This document shows positions 6,057 to 13,803 of a DNA stretch of 41,295 nucleotides, one piece after another. The stretch is from JANNSW01 sp031431235. GTDB lineage: Bacteria > Pseudomonadota > Alphaproteobacteria > Rhizobiales > Hyphomicrobiaceae. The notes under the pieces are model-generated. The model was not told the DNA's origin. It did not search any database and was given only the letters and a program-made list of their open reading frames with translations. The translations under genes and the position numbers were made by a program. The stretch spans positions 1-41,295 of the forward strand of contig JANPDA010000366.1 in assembly GCA_031431235.1 (NCBI GenBank), in the 5' to 3' direction. The stretch's first letter is position 1, and every line of letters starts with the position of its first letter.

Positions 6057-7709
6057 ATGACGAGCAACCCATCGTTCCCGCTCGGCGAGCGCGCAAGAGC
6101 CTGGGCCATTGCCATGACCCGGCAGCCCAGTGTCAACGGCAGCGAAGGCGAGATCCGCTTTCCAGGCTGGCTGAAACAGCAGATCGAGTTGAGCCCGCAT
6201 CTGGGATCGGCGGCGGCCTGCATGACGTTCTTGCTGCCCGTCGTTGGCGATCAGGCCGGCCGCTGCTGCCTCGGCCTGCTGGTGAGGGGCCGCGGTCCCC
6301 AAACCGTAGTGCTGACGGGCCACTTCGATACGGTTGCAGTCGAGGACTTCGGTGATCTCGTCGGCCTCGCCTGCGACCCCGAGCGCCTCGCGCCGTGCCT
6401 GCTCGACCGGCTCCGCGCCAAAGCCAGCCCGAGCCAATCCGAGCAACGCGCCATAGCCGACCTGGAGCACGGGGATTTCATCCCTGGCCGCGGACTGCTC
6501 GACATGAAAGCAGGCCTCGCTGCCGGCCTCGCCGTCTGCGAGGCGCATGCCTGCGAGCCCGAGGCCCGGGGCAATCTGTTGTTTCTCGCCGTTCCCGACG
6601 AGGAGGCGAGCTCGGTTGGCATGCGGCAGGTTGCGGCGAGCCTCGCTGGCCTCGCAACACAGCACCGCCTCGATCTCCTCGCCGCCATCAATCTCGATTC
6701 GATCGCCGATGACGGCGATGGCACGGCCGGCCGAGCGATCGCGCTCGGCTCGATCGGCAAGCTGCTACTGACCGCCTTCGTCGTCGGCAGGCCGGCGCAT
6801 GCCTGCTACCCGTTCGCCGGCATCAATGCAGGAGCGCTCGCCGGAGCTATCGCTGCCGCTGTCGAATGGGCACCTGGATTGACGGACGGCACACGCGGCG
6901 TCGAGGGTGTTGCCGCAACCCTGCTATCGCTCAAGGATTCCAAAGCCCACTACGACGTGACGACGCCAAGCCACGTGTTCGCGAGCTGGAACGCGCTCAG
7001 TTTCGGCCGGGCGCCGGCCGAGCTCCTCGATGCGTTCCGTGCCATCTGCGCCGAGGCCATTGCGAGCATCTCAGATCGGCTGACCGAGCGAGCAGGCAGT
7101 CGAGGCGCGACGCTCGCTCCGATCGAGATCCCCATCATCGACTTTGCGGTGTTGAAGCAGGATGCGCTCGCCGGCGGCGCGGCGCCGACTGCTCGCTTCG
7201 AGGCCGAGGCCCACCGCCTCGCGGCCAGCAACCTCTCGCTGCCGGAGCAATGCCGGCTGCTGACGGAGCACCTGCTGGTCGAGTGCGGCCGCTCGGGACC
7301 GCTCGTCGTGATCGGGTTCGGCTCGATGCCCTATCTGCCGGTCGCGTTGTCGCGGACCGCGAGCGCCCGCCGGTTGGCGGTAGCGGTCGATGCGGCACGC
7401 CTTGCGGTGGGCCAGCGACACGGCACAGCAATCGGTACGATCAGCCATTTTCCCGGAATCTCGGACCTGAGTTTCCTCGGCGAGGCCGATCTCGGCGCCG
7501 TGCCAGTTATCGCGGCCAACACCCCGGTTTTCGGTCATGCGATCCACTGGCCCGCAGTGGGCGCCGTTGCTGGCCTGCCCGCGATCAACGCCGGGCCCTG
7601 GGGCCGCGACTATCACACGCCGCTCGAGCGGCTGCACGCTCCCCATGCCTTCGAGGTGCTGCCCGTGCTCGTGCAGGAAATCGCCGGCAGACTGATGCAA
7701 AGCATGTAG
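6057..7709 (+). CDS. M20 family metallopeptidase, RocB-like
   Basis: This is a 550-residue protein. The start MTSNPSFPLGERARAW is chosen for its GGAGCTGAG ribosome-binding site directly upstream. Zn ligands of the M20 family are visible: H89 and D91 in LTGHFDTVAVEDF, D149 in GRGLLDMKAGLAAG, and the EE pair E182-E183 in VPDEEASSVG. The length and the DFGDLVGLACDPERL insertion match the RocB subgroup (Bacillus RocB belongs to arginine utilisation, but its activity is not well defined) rather than standard 380-400-residue deacylases. The C-terminal part (FPGISDLSFLG, INAGPWGRDYHTPLERLH) carries the remaining catalytic-domain histidine. It is probably a cytoplasmic amidohydrolase or peptidase of unknown substrate. 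It diverges from the phasin gene and precedes the desaturase gene by 69 bases. Confidence 0.8.
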   Translation: MTSNPSFPLGERARAWAIAMTRQPSVNGSEGEIRFPGWLKQQIELSPHLGSAAACMTFLLPVVGDQAGRCCLGLLVRGRGPQTVVLTGHFDTVAVEDFGDLVGLACDPERLAPCLLDRLRAKASPSQSEQRAIADLEHGDFIPGRGLLDMKAGLAAGLAVCEAHACEPEARGNLLFLAVPDEEASSVGMRQVAASLAGLATQHRLDLLAAINLDSIADDGDGTAGRAIALGSIGKLLLTAFVVGRPAHACYPFAGINAGALAGAIAAAVEWAPGLTDGTRGVEGVAATLLSLKDSKAHYDVTTPSHVFASWNALSFGRAPAELLDAFRAICAEAIASISDRLTERAGSRGATLAPIEIPIIDFAVLKQDALAGGAAPTARFEAEAHRLAASNLSLPEQCRLLTEHLLVECGRSGPLVVIGFGSMPYLPVALSRTASARRLAVAVDAARLAVGQRHGTAIGTISHFPGISDLSFLGEADLGAVPVIAANTPVFGHAIHWPAVGAVAGLPAINAGPWGRDYHTPLERLHAPHAFEVLPVLVQEIAGRLMQSM

Positions 7710-7778
7710 CCCAGGCTTGCGCCGAGCCCTCTCGCCGTGGGATCAGATGGGATCGCGTGCTGCTCGAGGGGCCAAGCG

Positions 7779-8711
7779 ATGGCGAATGGAGTAGACGAGA
7801 TCACCCATCGCGAAGCGCTCGCCGCGATCCCAGATCGCGAGATCGCGGTGCTGAAAGAGTGCTCCGATCGGGCTGGGCTGAGGCAGCTCGTCCTGCATCT
7901 GGGGCTGCTCGGCATCACGGGCATGCTGATCATGGCGACGGGCAATCCGCTGCTGTTGGGGCTGCTCGTGCTCCTCCACGGCATCACGCTGATCTTCTTG
8001 TTCGCGCCGCTGCACGAGACGATCAAGGGCACGGCGTTCAAGACGCCACTCGTGAATGTCATCGTCGCCGAGGTGCTCGGCTTCCTGCTGATCCTGCCGC
8101 CGCGCTATTTCCGCTGGTTCCATTTCGCCCACCACGCCTACACGCAGGACCCGAGCCGCGACCCCGAGCTTGCTTGGCCCAAGCCGCAGGGCTGGCGCGC
8201 CTATCTCTGGGCGCTGACCGGCTATGGCTACTGGCGTGGCGAGATCGGCATCGTCATCCGATATGCAATCGGTCGCAACATCGACGGGTTCGTGCCGCAG
8301 CGGGCGAGACCGCGGGTGGTGGCCGAGGCGCGGCGTTTTCTCGCCGGCTATCTGGCGATCACAGTCGCGGGGCTCGTGCTCGGCTGGTCCTGGCTGCTGT
8401 GGCTGTGGGTGCTGCCAGCCCTTGCCGGACAACCCTTCCTGCGCGCCTATCTGCTCGCCGAGCATGGCGGGCTTGCGCTCGTACCCGACATGCTGGCCAA
8501 CAGCCGCACGACCTTCACCAATGCCGCGGTGCGCTTCCTGGCCTGGAACATGCCCTATCACGCAACCCACCACGCCTTGCCGACGGTGCCGTTCCATCGG
8601 CTGCCGGCGCTCACCCGGACCCTCGCGCCGCACCTGAAGAGCACGGCCTCAGGATACATCGCGGCTCACCGCCAGATCGTGCGGTCCTGGACAATCGGTG
8701 ACAGGCCTTGA
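7779..8711 (+). CDS. Membrane fatty acid desaturase family protein with altered first histidine box
   Basis: This is a 310-residue multi-spanning membrane protein from MANGVDEITHREALAAIPDR. An upstream in-frame ATG at 7737 is less likely. Hydrophobic helices lie at about residues 38-75, 92-108 and 200-225. Histidine box 2 is H115-x-x-H118-H119 (FHFAHHAYT), followed by QDPSRDPEL. Box 3 is HATHH near residues 260-264 (MPYHATHHALP), and an extra His lies in AEHGG. Box 1 reads HETIKGTAF, whereas relatives have HExxHxTAF, so the second histidine is Lys83. Desaturases and hydroxylases of this superfamily bind a di-iron centre through these histidines, so activity may be altered. The substrate is unknown. 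The gene follows the RocB-like gene on the same strand and may be co-transcribed. Confidence 0.82.
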   Translation: MANGVDEITHREALAAIPDREIAVLKECSDRAGLRQLVLHLGLLGITGMLIMATGNPLLLGLLVLLHGITLIFLFAPLHETIKGTAFKTPLVNVIVAEVLGFLLILPPRYFRWFHFAHHAYTQDPSRDPELAWPKPQGWRAYLWALTGYGYWRGEIGIVIRYAIGRNIDGFVPQRARPRVVAEARRFLAGYLAITVAGLVLGWSWLLWLWVLPALAGQPFLRAYLLAEHGGLALVPDMLANSRTTFTNAAVRFLAWNMPYHATHHALPTVPFHRLPALTRTLAPHLKSTASGYIAAHRQIVRSWTIGDRP

Positions 8712-8773
8712 ATTGCGGCTCGCAGTGATCCCAGATAGGGGAATTCCGACAAATCGGTGCCTGTCACCGATTT
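8693..8773. repeat. Overlapping inverted repeats after the desaturase gene
   Basis: AATCGGTGACAGGC (8693-8706), at the very end of the desaturase gene, is the exact reverse complement of GCCTGTCACCGATT (8759-8772). The right arm is itself part of a compact hairpin (8751-8773), so two mutually exclusive structures are possible. It resembles a repeat-derived palindrome. Its origin is not known to me. Confidence 0.55.
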
Positions 8774-8774
8774 T
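8751..8774 (+). terminator. Hairpin, possible terminator of the desaturase transcript
   Basis: AAATCGGTG and CACCGATTT form a perfect nine-base-pair stem around CCTGT, followed by one more T and then CC. It lies 40 bases past the desaturase stop. The stem is only moderately GC-rich and the T run is short, so termination is plausible but not assured. Confidence 0.35.
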
Positions 8775-8894
8775 CCATGCCGGGTTTTCCCCAAGTCCTG
8801 CCCTTATTGGCGACTAAGTGCTAGGAATCAGCATTGGAATCTCACCCCCAGTGTTGCACAGTCCGCCAGGGCAAAAAAGGAATCGATCCGGGCG

Positions 8895-10937
8895 ATGGCG
8901 CTCGAACAACAAATCATCCGGTTTTTCGGCGCAGGGTTAGCGGCCCTCGGCGCCCGGCGACTAGATCTCGCACTCCCGACCGACGCGGTCGCCGGGTCGC
9001 TTGATCTCGTCGATCGCCTGGTTGCGGGTGGCATGGGCCCGAACCCGAGGGACCTGCTGACCGCGATTGCCCGGGACATGCGCGCGCTGATTTCCGCCGG
9101 CCGCTTCCCGGTCGATGAGATCGAGCGGCACATGCGGGTGTTGCCGGAGCTGTTGGCGACCCACCCGCCCGAGCTGACGGCGATCGCAGCCGCAATCGCC
9201 TACTACGCCACTCACGAGCCCGGTAAGCCCAACGGCCAGGAGCCGCCCGCACTCGCAATCGCGCGCTCCGTCGCCGATCGAGCAGAGGCATCCGGCGCAC
9301 TTGCCCGCCTCGACCTCGACCCGGTCCTGACGGCGCGGCTGATCGAATTGCTGTTCGGCCGCGTGCTCGCCGATGCCAGATATCTCGAGGGGGTCCAGTC
9401 CGCACTCGATGCCCTGGCGCCAACGCAGGCCGAGCCCGTTGCGGCAACCACAGCCGGTTACGAGGACGAGGACGCCCAATCCCTTGCTTCACCGGGGCCG
9501 GCAGGCAGCGAGGAGCATGTTGCCCTCATCGACCAACCGGACGACCGCCTGCCGCAAGATCTCGCCAGCCTGCTGAAGCGGCTCAATGCGACCGCTGATG
9601 TGCCGCTGGCAGCGCTCGCCGCGATGCTGAGTGCCCAGGCCCGCCGTGGTGCCGAGCATGGCCGGATCGAAAGCGCGCTGAAGGAGAAAGCCCAGAGCTT
9701 TCGCGACCTCGTCCGACGCATCGGCCGCGCCAGCACCGGCGATTCGATCGTGCAAAGGCTGCGCTCGGAAGCGACCGTGGCACTCGACGAGGGCAAGTTC
9801 GACGAGACCGACGCGCTGCTATCGGGCGTCGAGGCGCGGCTGCTGACCGGCAGCATCGCGGCTGGCGCCGACGTCGTCGAGCGATCGAGGGCGGCGGCCG
9901 AATTGCGCAGTCAGCGCGGCGCACTCGAGGAGCTGCGGCTCGACTATCAGAAGGCCGCACGCCACTACGAGGCGGCGGCTGGCTGCCTTGCCGAGAGCGA
10001 CCTGGATGGGCGCTGGAGCTGCACGCTGCGCCAGGGCGCTGCCTTGCAGGCGGACGCCGAGGAGTTCGGCGACAGCGAGGCGCTCGTCGCTGCAATCGTG
10101 ATCTATGCCCGGGCGCTCGAGCAATCCCCGCGCCAACACGCGGCCGACCGCTGGGCGGTCACGCAGAATCATCTCGGTAATGCGCTGATGACGCTGGGCG
10201 ACCGCGAGGGGAGTCCGGAGAAACTGGCGCTTGCCGAGAAATCCTATCGACTGGCGCTGGAGATCCGCACCCGCAAGGACACCCCCGAGGAATGGGCGCT
10301 GCTCAACTCCAATCTGGGAACGGCGCTCTTGAAACGTGGCGAGATCGAGGGCGGGGCAGAGCACTTTCGCCAGGCCGCCTTTGCGTTTGGCGAGGCCCTG
10401 AAGGAGTTCAGCCGCGAGCACACGCCCGCCGACTGGGCGCTCACGCAAATGAACCTCGCCACGGCGCTCAGCCGGTTGGCGGCCCATGACGACGACATCC
10501 GCCCGCTCGAGGGTGCCGCCAGCGCCTTCACGGCGGCGCTCGAGGAAATCCCGCGCGACGAGCGGCCGGACGAATGGGCACGGCTGGAGAACAGCCTCGG
10601 CAATGTACTGTCCGAGCTTGGCGAGCGCACCGGCGATGGCCGCTGGCTGGAGCTGGCCAACACAGCGTACCGGGCGACGCTGGAGATCTGGAGTAGGGAT
10701 CGGGCGCCGCTGCAATGGGCACTGGCGACGGCCAATCTGGGCAATGCACTTTGGGCGCTCGGCGAGCTGCGCAGTGATCCGGCCCTGCTGGGCGAGGCCG
10801 CCGATGTGATCCTGACGGCACTCGACGTCTTCCGCGAGCTCGGCGAAACCCAGTACGAGCAAACCGCACTCGACAATCTGCGCGCGCTCCGCGAGACCCT
10901 AGCCCGCCTGGGTGTCCGCTCCGCCGTTGGCGGCTGA
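8895..10937 (+). CDS. Large tetratricopeptide-repeat protein
   Basis: This is a 680-residue soluble, acidic, all-helical protein starting MALEQQIIRFFGAGLAALGA. The open frame extends 46 codons further upstream, but that part has no helical character and lies over the palindromes. Residues 1-200 form an unassigned helical region, and residues about 200-240 are a low-complexity linker. Residues 255-345 resemble the helical module often preceding TPRs (ALDEGKFDETDALLSGVEAR). Residues about 345-670 carry at least six TPRs with a striking 50-55-residue period marked by DRWAVTQNHLGNALMTLG, EEWALLNSNLGTALLKRG, ADWALTQMNLATALSRL, DEWARLENSLGNVLSELGER and LQWALATANLGNALWALGEL. Such repeats bind protein partners. 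No enzymatic domain is visible. Its TGA abuts the opposing EamA stop in the palindrome TGATCA (10935-10940). Confidence 0.8.
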   Translation: MALEQQIIRFFGAGLAALGARRLDLALPTDAVAGSLDLVDRLVAGGMGPNPRDLLTAIARDMRALISAGRFPVDEIERHMRVLPELLATHPPELTAIAAAIAYYATHEPGKPNGQEPPALAIARSVADRAEASGALARLDLDPVLTARLIELLFGRVLADARYLEGVQSALDALAPTQAEPVAATTAGYEDEDAQSLASPGPAGSEEHVALIDQPDDRLPQDLASLLKRLNATADVPLAALAAMLSAQARRGAEHGRIESALKEKAQSFRDLVRRIGRASTGDSIVQRLRSEATVALDEGKFDETDALLSGVEARLLTGSIAAGADVVERSRAAAELRSQRGALEELRLDYQKAARHYEAAAGCLAESDLDGRWSCTLRQGAALQADAEEFGDSEALVAAIVIYARALEQSPRQHAADRWAVTQNHLGNALMTLGDREGSPEKLALAEKSYRLALEIRTRKDTPEEWALLNSNLGTALLKRGEIEGGAEHFRQAAFAFGEALKEFSREHTPADWALTQMNLATALSRLAAHDDDIRPLEGAASAFTAALEEIPRDERPDEWARLENSLGNVLSELGERTGDGRWLELANTAYRATLEIWSRDRAPLQWALATANLGNALWALGELRSDPALLGEAADVILTALDVFRELGETQYEQTALDNLRALRETLARLGVRSAVGG

Positions 10938-11897
10938 TCAAGCTGCGCGGCGCAATGTCTGCATTCGAGCTTTCCCGGTGCGGGTGGTCTGGACCGGGGG
11001 CTTTGCCTGCTCGGCTGGCGCGAGTGCGAGCCATTGGGAGACGAGCACGGCAGCAATCACCATTGCTCCCCCCGCCAGCTTCATGGCTGAAATCGGCTCG
11101 GCGAGCACGATCGCGGCAAGGCCCATCGTCACCACCGGCTCGAGATTCATGATCATTGCAGCCGGTGTCGCGCCGATCCGCTCGACGCCTGCGAACATGG
11201 TGATGAAGGCGAGAACGCTGGCCAGCACGGCGACGAGGAAGGCCGCCCAGGCGATCGCCCCGACATGCACGGAAAATCCGGAGCCGACCGCAAAGCCAAA
11301 TCCAACGGCAAGCCCTAGCGCCGCCAGCGAGCGGAACACGTTGACAGCGCCCGGATGGGTCGCACCGAGTGCCCGCCCGCTCCAAACGAACGCGATCGCA
11401 ACTCCCAGCGCCCCCAACGCGGACATGGCGATTCCGCGCGGATCCGCATCGAGCTCGCCGAGCTCGAGGGCAAGCGCAATGCCAGCAAGCGCCACCAGCA
11501 GACAGAGGATCTGGCTGGGGCTCGGCATGCGACGGTCGAGGGGAGCTTCCAGGATCGCCGTCAACAGCGGGAAGATGTAGAAGATGAGCACACCCAGGCT
11601 GACCGGCAGCAAGGCATAGGCCGCGATGGCCGAAAGGCCGCCAGCGCCAAACACGATCCCCGAGCCCAGCGCGGCGATCAGCTCCGCGCGCGACAGCCGC
11701 AACGATACTCGGCCCGCCGCCACGATCGCCAGCGAGATGACGAGGACGAGCCCATAGCGCGCAACCAGCACGGTTTGCACATTGCCGCCGTCTCGATAGA
11801 AAACCGGCATCGCCGTGACACTTACGGCGAATGCCGTTGCACCGAGCGCCGTGAGCAAGCCACCGACCAGCTTTGCTCGAACGGCACCGGCGATCAT
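10938..11897 (-). CDS. EamA/DMT family transporter (10-TM permease)
   Basis: This is a 319-residue inner-membrane protein with ten predicted hydrophobic segments arranged as two EamA repeats of about 130 residues each. The first repeat starts at LVGGLLTALGATAFAVSVTA and the second at GIAMSALGALGVAIAFVWSG. The second repeat ends with the typical LEPVVTMGLAAIVLAEPISA and KLAGGAMVIAAVLVSQ. The DMT superfamily exports or imports small metabolites, often amino acids or nucleobases. The substrate cannot be told from sequence. The C-terminus after residue 290 is a short basic cytoplasmic tail. It starts 37 bases downstream of the second phasin gene on the same strand and may share its transcript. 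Confidence 0.87.
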   Translation of the reverse strand: MIAGAVRAKLVGGLLTALGATAFAVSVTAMPVFYRDGGNVQTVLVARYGLVLVISLAIVAAGRVSLRLSRAELIAALGSGIVFGAGGLSAIAAYALLPVSLGVLIFYIFPLLTAILEAPLDRRMPSPSQILCLLVALAGIALALELGELDADPRGIAMSALGALGVAIAFVWSGRALGATHPGAVNVFRSLAALGLAVGFGFAVGSGFSVHVGAIAWAAFLVAVLASVLAFITMFAGVERIGATPAAMIMNLEPVVTMGLAAIVLAEPISAMKLAGGAMVIAAVLVSQWLALAPAEQAKPPVQTTRTGKARMQTLRRAA

Positions 11898-11934
11898 TCA
11901 CACGTCCATCGGCTATTGCGCAGGCAGGCGGCGG

Positions 11935-12453
11935 TCAGGTGCCGGCGCGGTCTCTGGTGCCTTCGTCGGCATGACCGTTGCGCCGGGGCATGATCGCCTT
12001 CATGTCGGTACGCCACCATTCGTAAGCGTGCGCGGTGGCTTCGGGCTTGGCTCCAGCACCGGACGCGCCGGATCGCTTTGCCTCCGCGCGGTCACCGGCC
12101 GAGCCATTCGTTGGCTGCTGACTTGCGGCTTGGCTTGCCGCCTTGATCGGAGCAACGAAGGCCGCTGAGGTCCGCGCTGCTGTCTCGGTCGCATCGCGCA
12201 GTGTGGCGGTGGCAAGCTCGGATTGCAGGGCGGTCACGTCCTGGAGCGTCCTGCAGGATGCCAATCGCCGAGGCGCGTCGAAACATGCGCGGGTGCGCCG
12301 GCTCCAGAAGCCAGCGACCTCGAGGTTGGCGCGGGTCATGGCGCCGGCCCATTGCTGCATCAGCGCGAGACCGGGATTGAAGCCTTCCATTGGAACTGCA
12401 AACACCTTGCCGACCTGCGAATAGTCGAAGGCGTTCTTCTCAAAGGGATTCAT
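11935..12453 (-). CDS. Phasin family protein, second copy
   Basis: This is a 172-residue protein beginning MNPFEKNAFDYSQVGKVFAV, the kind of N-terminus found in Phasin_2 proteins. The helical core spans about residues 25-95 (ALMQQWAGAMTRANLEVAGF, TLQDVTALQSELATATLRDA). After it comes an Ala/Gln/Ser/Gly-rich low-complexity linker (about 100-140) and a tail with HAYEWWRTDMKAI. It differs clearly from the other phasin, and its own upstream DNA lacks the TGCA-N-TGCA palindromes, so the two are probably regulated differently. A role at polyhydroxyalkanoate granules is inferred from family membership. Confidence 0.75.
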   Translation of the reverse strand: MNPFEKNAFDYSQVGKVFAVPMEGFNPGLALMQQWAGAMTRANLEVAGFWSRRTRACFDAPRRLASCRTLQDVTALQSELATATLRDATETAARTSAAFVAPIKAASQAASQQPTNGSAGDRAEAKRSGASGAGAKPEATAHAYEWWRTDMKAIMPRRNGHADEGTRDRAGT

Positions 12454-12990
12454 AACAAGGCCCTCGTTGGTTTGGCGGTTCGCCAGCTCTGCATCTGTGC
12501 CGGCTCCCAGCAGCCGAGATCACAGATTCATGACATTCACTTAGTCACCAAAGACCGCCAGAGTCTATACGGTTCAATGCTGCTCGACGTCGTGGAGGCG
12601 GCCTACTCTGGTCTGGGCGCGGTCGCGCCTTCGATCAGCTCGACCAGCGCCTCCAGGCGATCCGCTGCTCGCAGCCGCACCTTCATGATTCGGCCGGTGC
12701 GGATCGATGAAGCATGCGCCCGGCTCGCAAAGGAGCCCTGCTCGGTCGGATAGAGCCAAGTCTCTGGGCGTTGTGGCCTCGGCATGGAGGCACGCTGCCG
12801 CGATTGTCTCGAGCGGTCAAGCGCCTGCAACAACCCATGGTTGCGTCAATGAAGACAATTCTATTTTTACTTGCAGGACAGGACCTCCGAATACTCGGGC
12901 ACCCCATGTTTTCACTTGCTCTGCCCTGATTGTCGGTGTTCACTTCGGCGTCGACTGAACATCGATCCCACGTTTGTCAGTTGTTGCGTC
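12454..12990. other. 537-base gap between the second phasin gene and bcsS
   Basis: I see no intact gene here. The centre holds a frameshifted exonuclease fragment (12691-12785, minus strand). The part from about 12840 to 12990 is noticeably richer in A and T (for example CAATTCTATTTTTACTTGC) and probably contains the bcsS promoter, but no box pair stands out. Confidence 0.5.
12691..12785 (-). pseudogene. Remnant of a ligase-associated DNA exonuclease gene (N-terminus, frameshifted)
   Basis: From the ATG at 12785 the frame reads MPRPQRPETWLYPTEQG. One base out of frame it continues GLLCEPGACFIDPHRP. Joined, these match the conserved N-terminus of the metallo-beta-lactamase-fold exonuclease found next to bacterial ATP-dependent DNA ligases, just before its HGHADH metal motif. 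A single lost base near 12735 explains the shift. The similarity stops after HRP and the metal-binding motifs are absent, so only about 32 codons survive. No ligase or helicase partner is nearby. Confidence 0.55.
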
Positions 12991-13761
12991 ATGGCGGGTC
13001 AAGAGGGCGTCTGGGTTGCGTCATTGCGTCGTCGGATGACAACCGGCGCGGCCGGTCTGTTTTTGGCCTCGATCGCCAGCTCGGACGCCATTGCCCAAAC
13101 GAGGGACGCACCCCCGAGCTTTGAATCGTGGAGCGGCGTGTCTGCCAGCGAGAATGCCTGGTTCGCCTATGGCGGCCTCATTGCCGCGCCCTTCGGCGGT
13201 GTTTTGGAGGACGGGGTGCGGCTGCGCTTGCAGGGAGGCGGCGGCGCCTATGCCTATGACGGCAGCCTGGAGGTCGGTGGTAACGCCGTCGACGTCCGCT
13301 TTCTCGGCCGCTCGACCGTAACCGAAGCTCTCGTCGGCTACCAGATGAAGCTCGGTGCGACGATCACCAAGGCCTATGCAGGGGCAGTCTACGACGTGCG
13401 CGTGGTTGCCCCGCTCGCACCGGGCAAGACGCCGCCCGAGCCGGAAATCGGCGGCAAGGCCGCGATCGAGGTCTGGCACGATTGGAGCGAGGAGATCTGG
13501 TCATCGCTCGATCTCGTCTATGAAACGCCGTTCTCTGCCTATCAGGCGAACGCCCGTGCCGCTTATCGCGTGCTGCCAGTACTTTCGCTCGGCTTGGAAG
13601 CCGGTACTCTCGGCAACGAGAGCTACGCAGCGCTTCGGCTCGGGCTGCTCGCCAAATGGGATACGCCCTATGGCGAGCTGACGGTGACCGGCGGATTGTC
13701 CGGCGATGAGATCGATGCGTCCGCTCCCTATGGCTCGCTCGCCGTGCTGACCCGCTTCTGA
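12991..13761 (+). CDS. bcsS: Cellulose biosynthesis protein BcsS-like, secreted beta-barrel
   Basis: This gene encodes 256 residues from MAGQEGVWVASLRRRM. A shorter start at 13036 (MTTGAAGLFLASIASS) gives the bare signal peptide, with cleavage near SDAIAQ. The mature part is rich in Gly, Tyr and alternating hydrophobic residues, as in outer-membrane barrels. It shows the BcsS pattern: SASENAWFAYGGLIAAPFGG, VRLRLQGGGGAYAYDG, EALVGYQMKLGATITKAYAG, GGKAAIEVWHDWSEEIWSSL and the terminal PYGSLAVLTRF, ending in Phe as outer-membrane barrels do. BcsS occurs with cellulose synthase genes in many Hyphomicrobiales and has no settled biochemical role. No bcsA or bcsB is in the window, so this copy is an orphan here. 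Confidence 0.7.
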   Translation: MAGQEGVWVASLRRRMTTGAAGLFLASIASSDAIAQTRDAPPSFESWSGVSASENAWFAYGGLIAAPFGGVLEDGVRLRLQGGGGAYAYDGSLEVGGNAVDVRFLGRSTVTEALVGYQMKLGATITKAYAGAVYDVRVVAPLAPGKTPPEPEIGGKAAIEVWHDWSEEIWSSLDLVYETPFSAYQANARAAYRVLPVLSLGLEAGTLGNESYAALRLGLLAKWDTPYGELTVTGGLSGDEIDASAPYGSLAVLTRF

Positions 13762-13803
13762 TCGGCGCCGTTCTGGGTTATCAGGCTGTCAGGAGCCGAC
13801 CCC

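Noticed and set aside
6866..8701. Open frame of 611 codons on the plus strand in another frame of the peptidase and desaturase genes
   Set aside because: It overlaps two genes with clear metal-binding motifs. The product is arginine-rich and motif-free.
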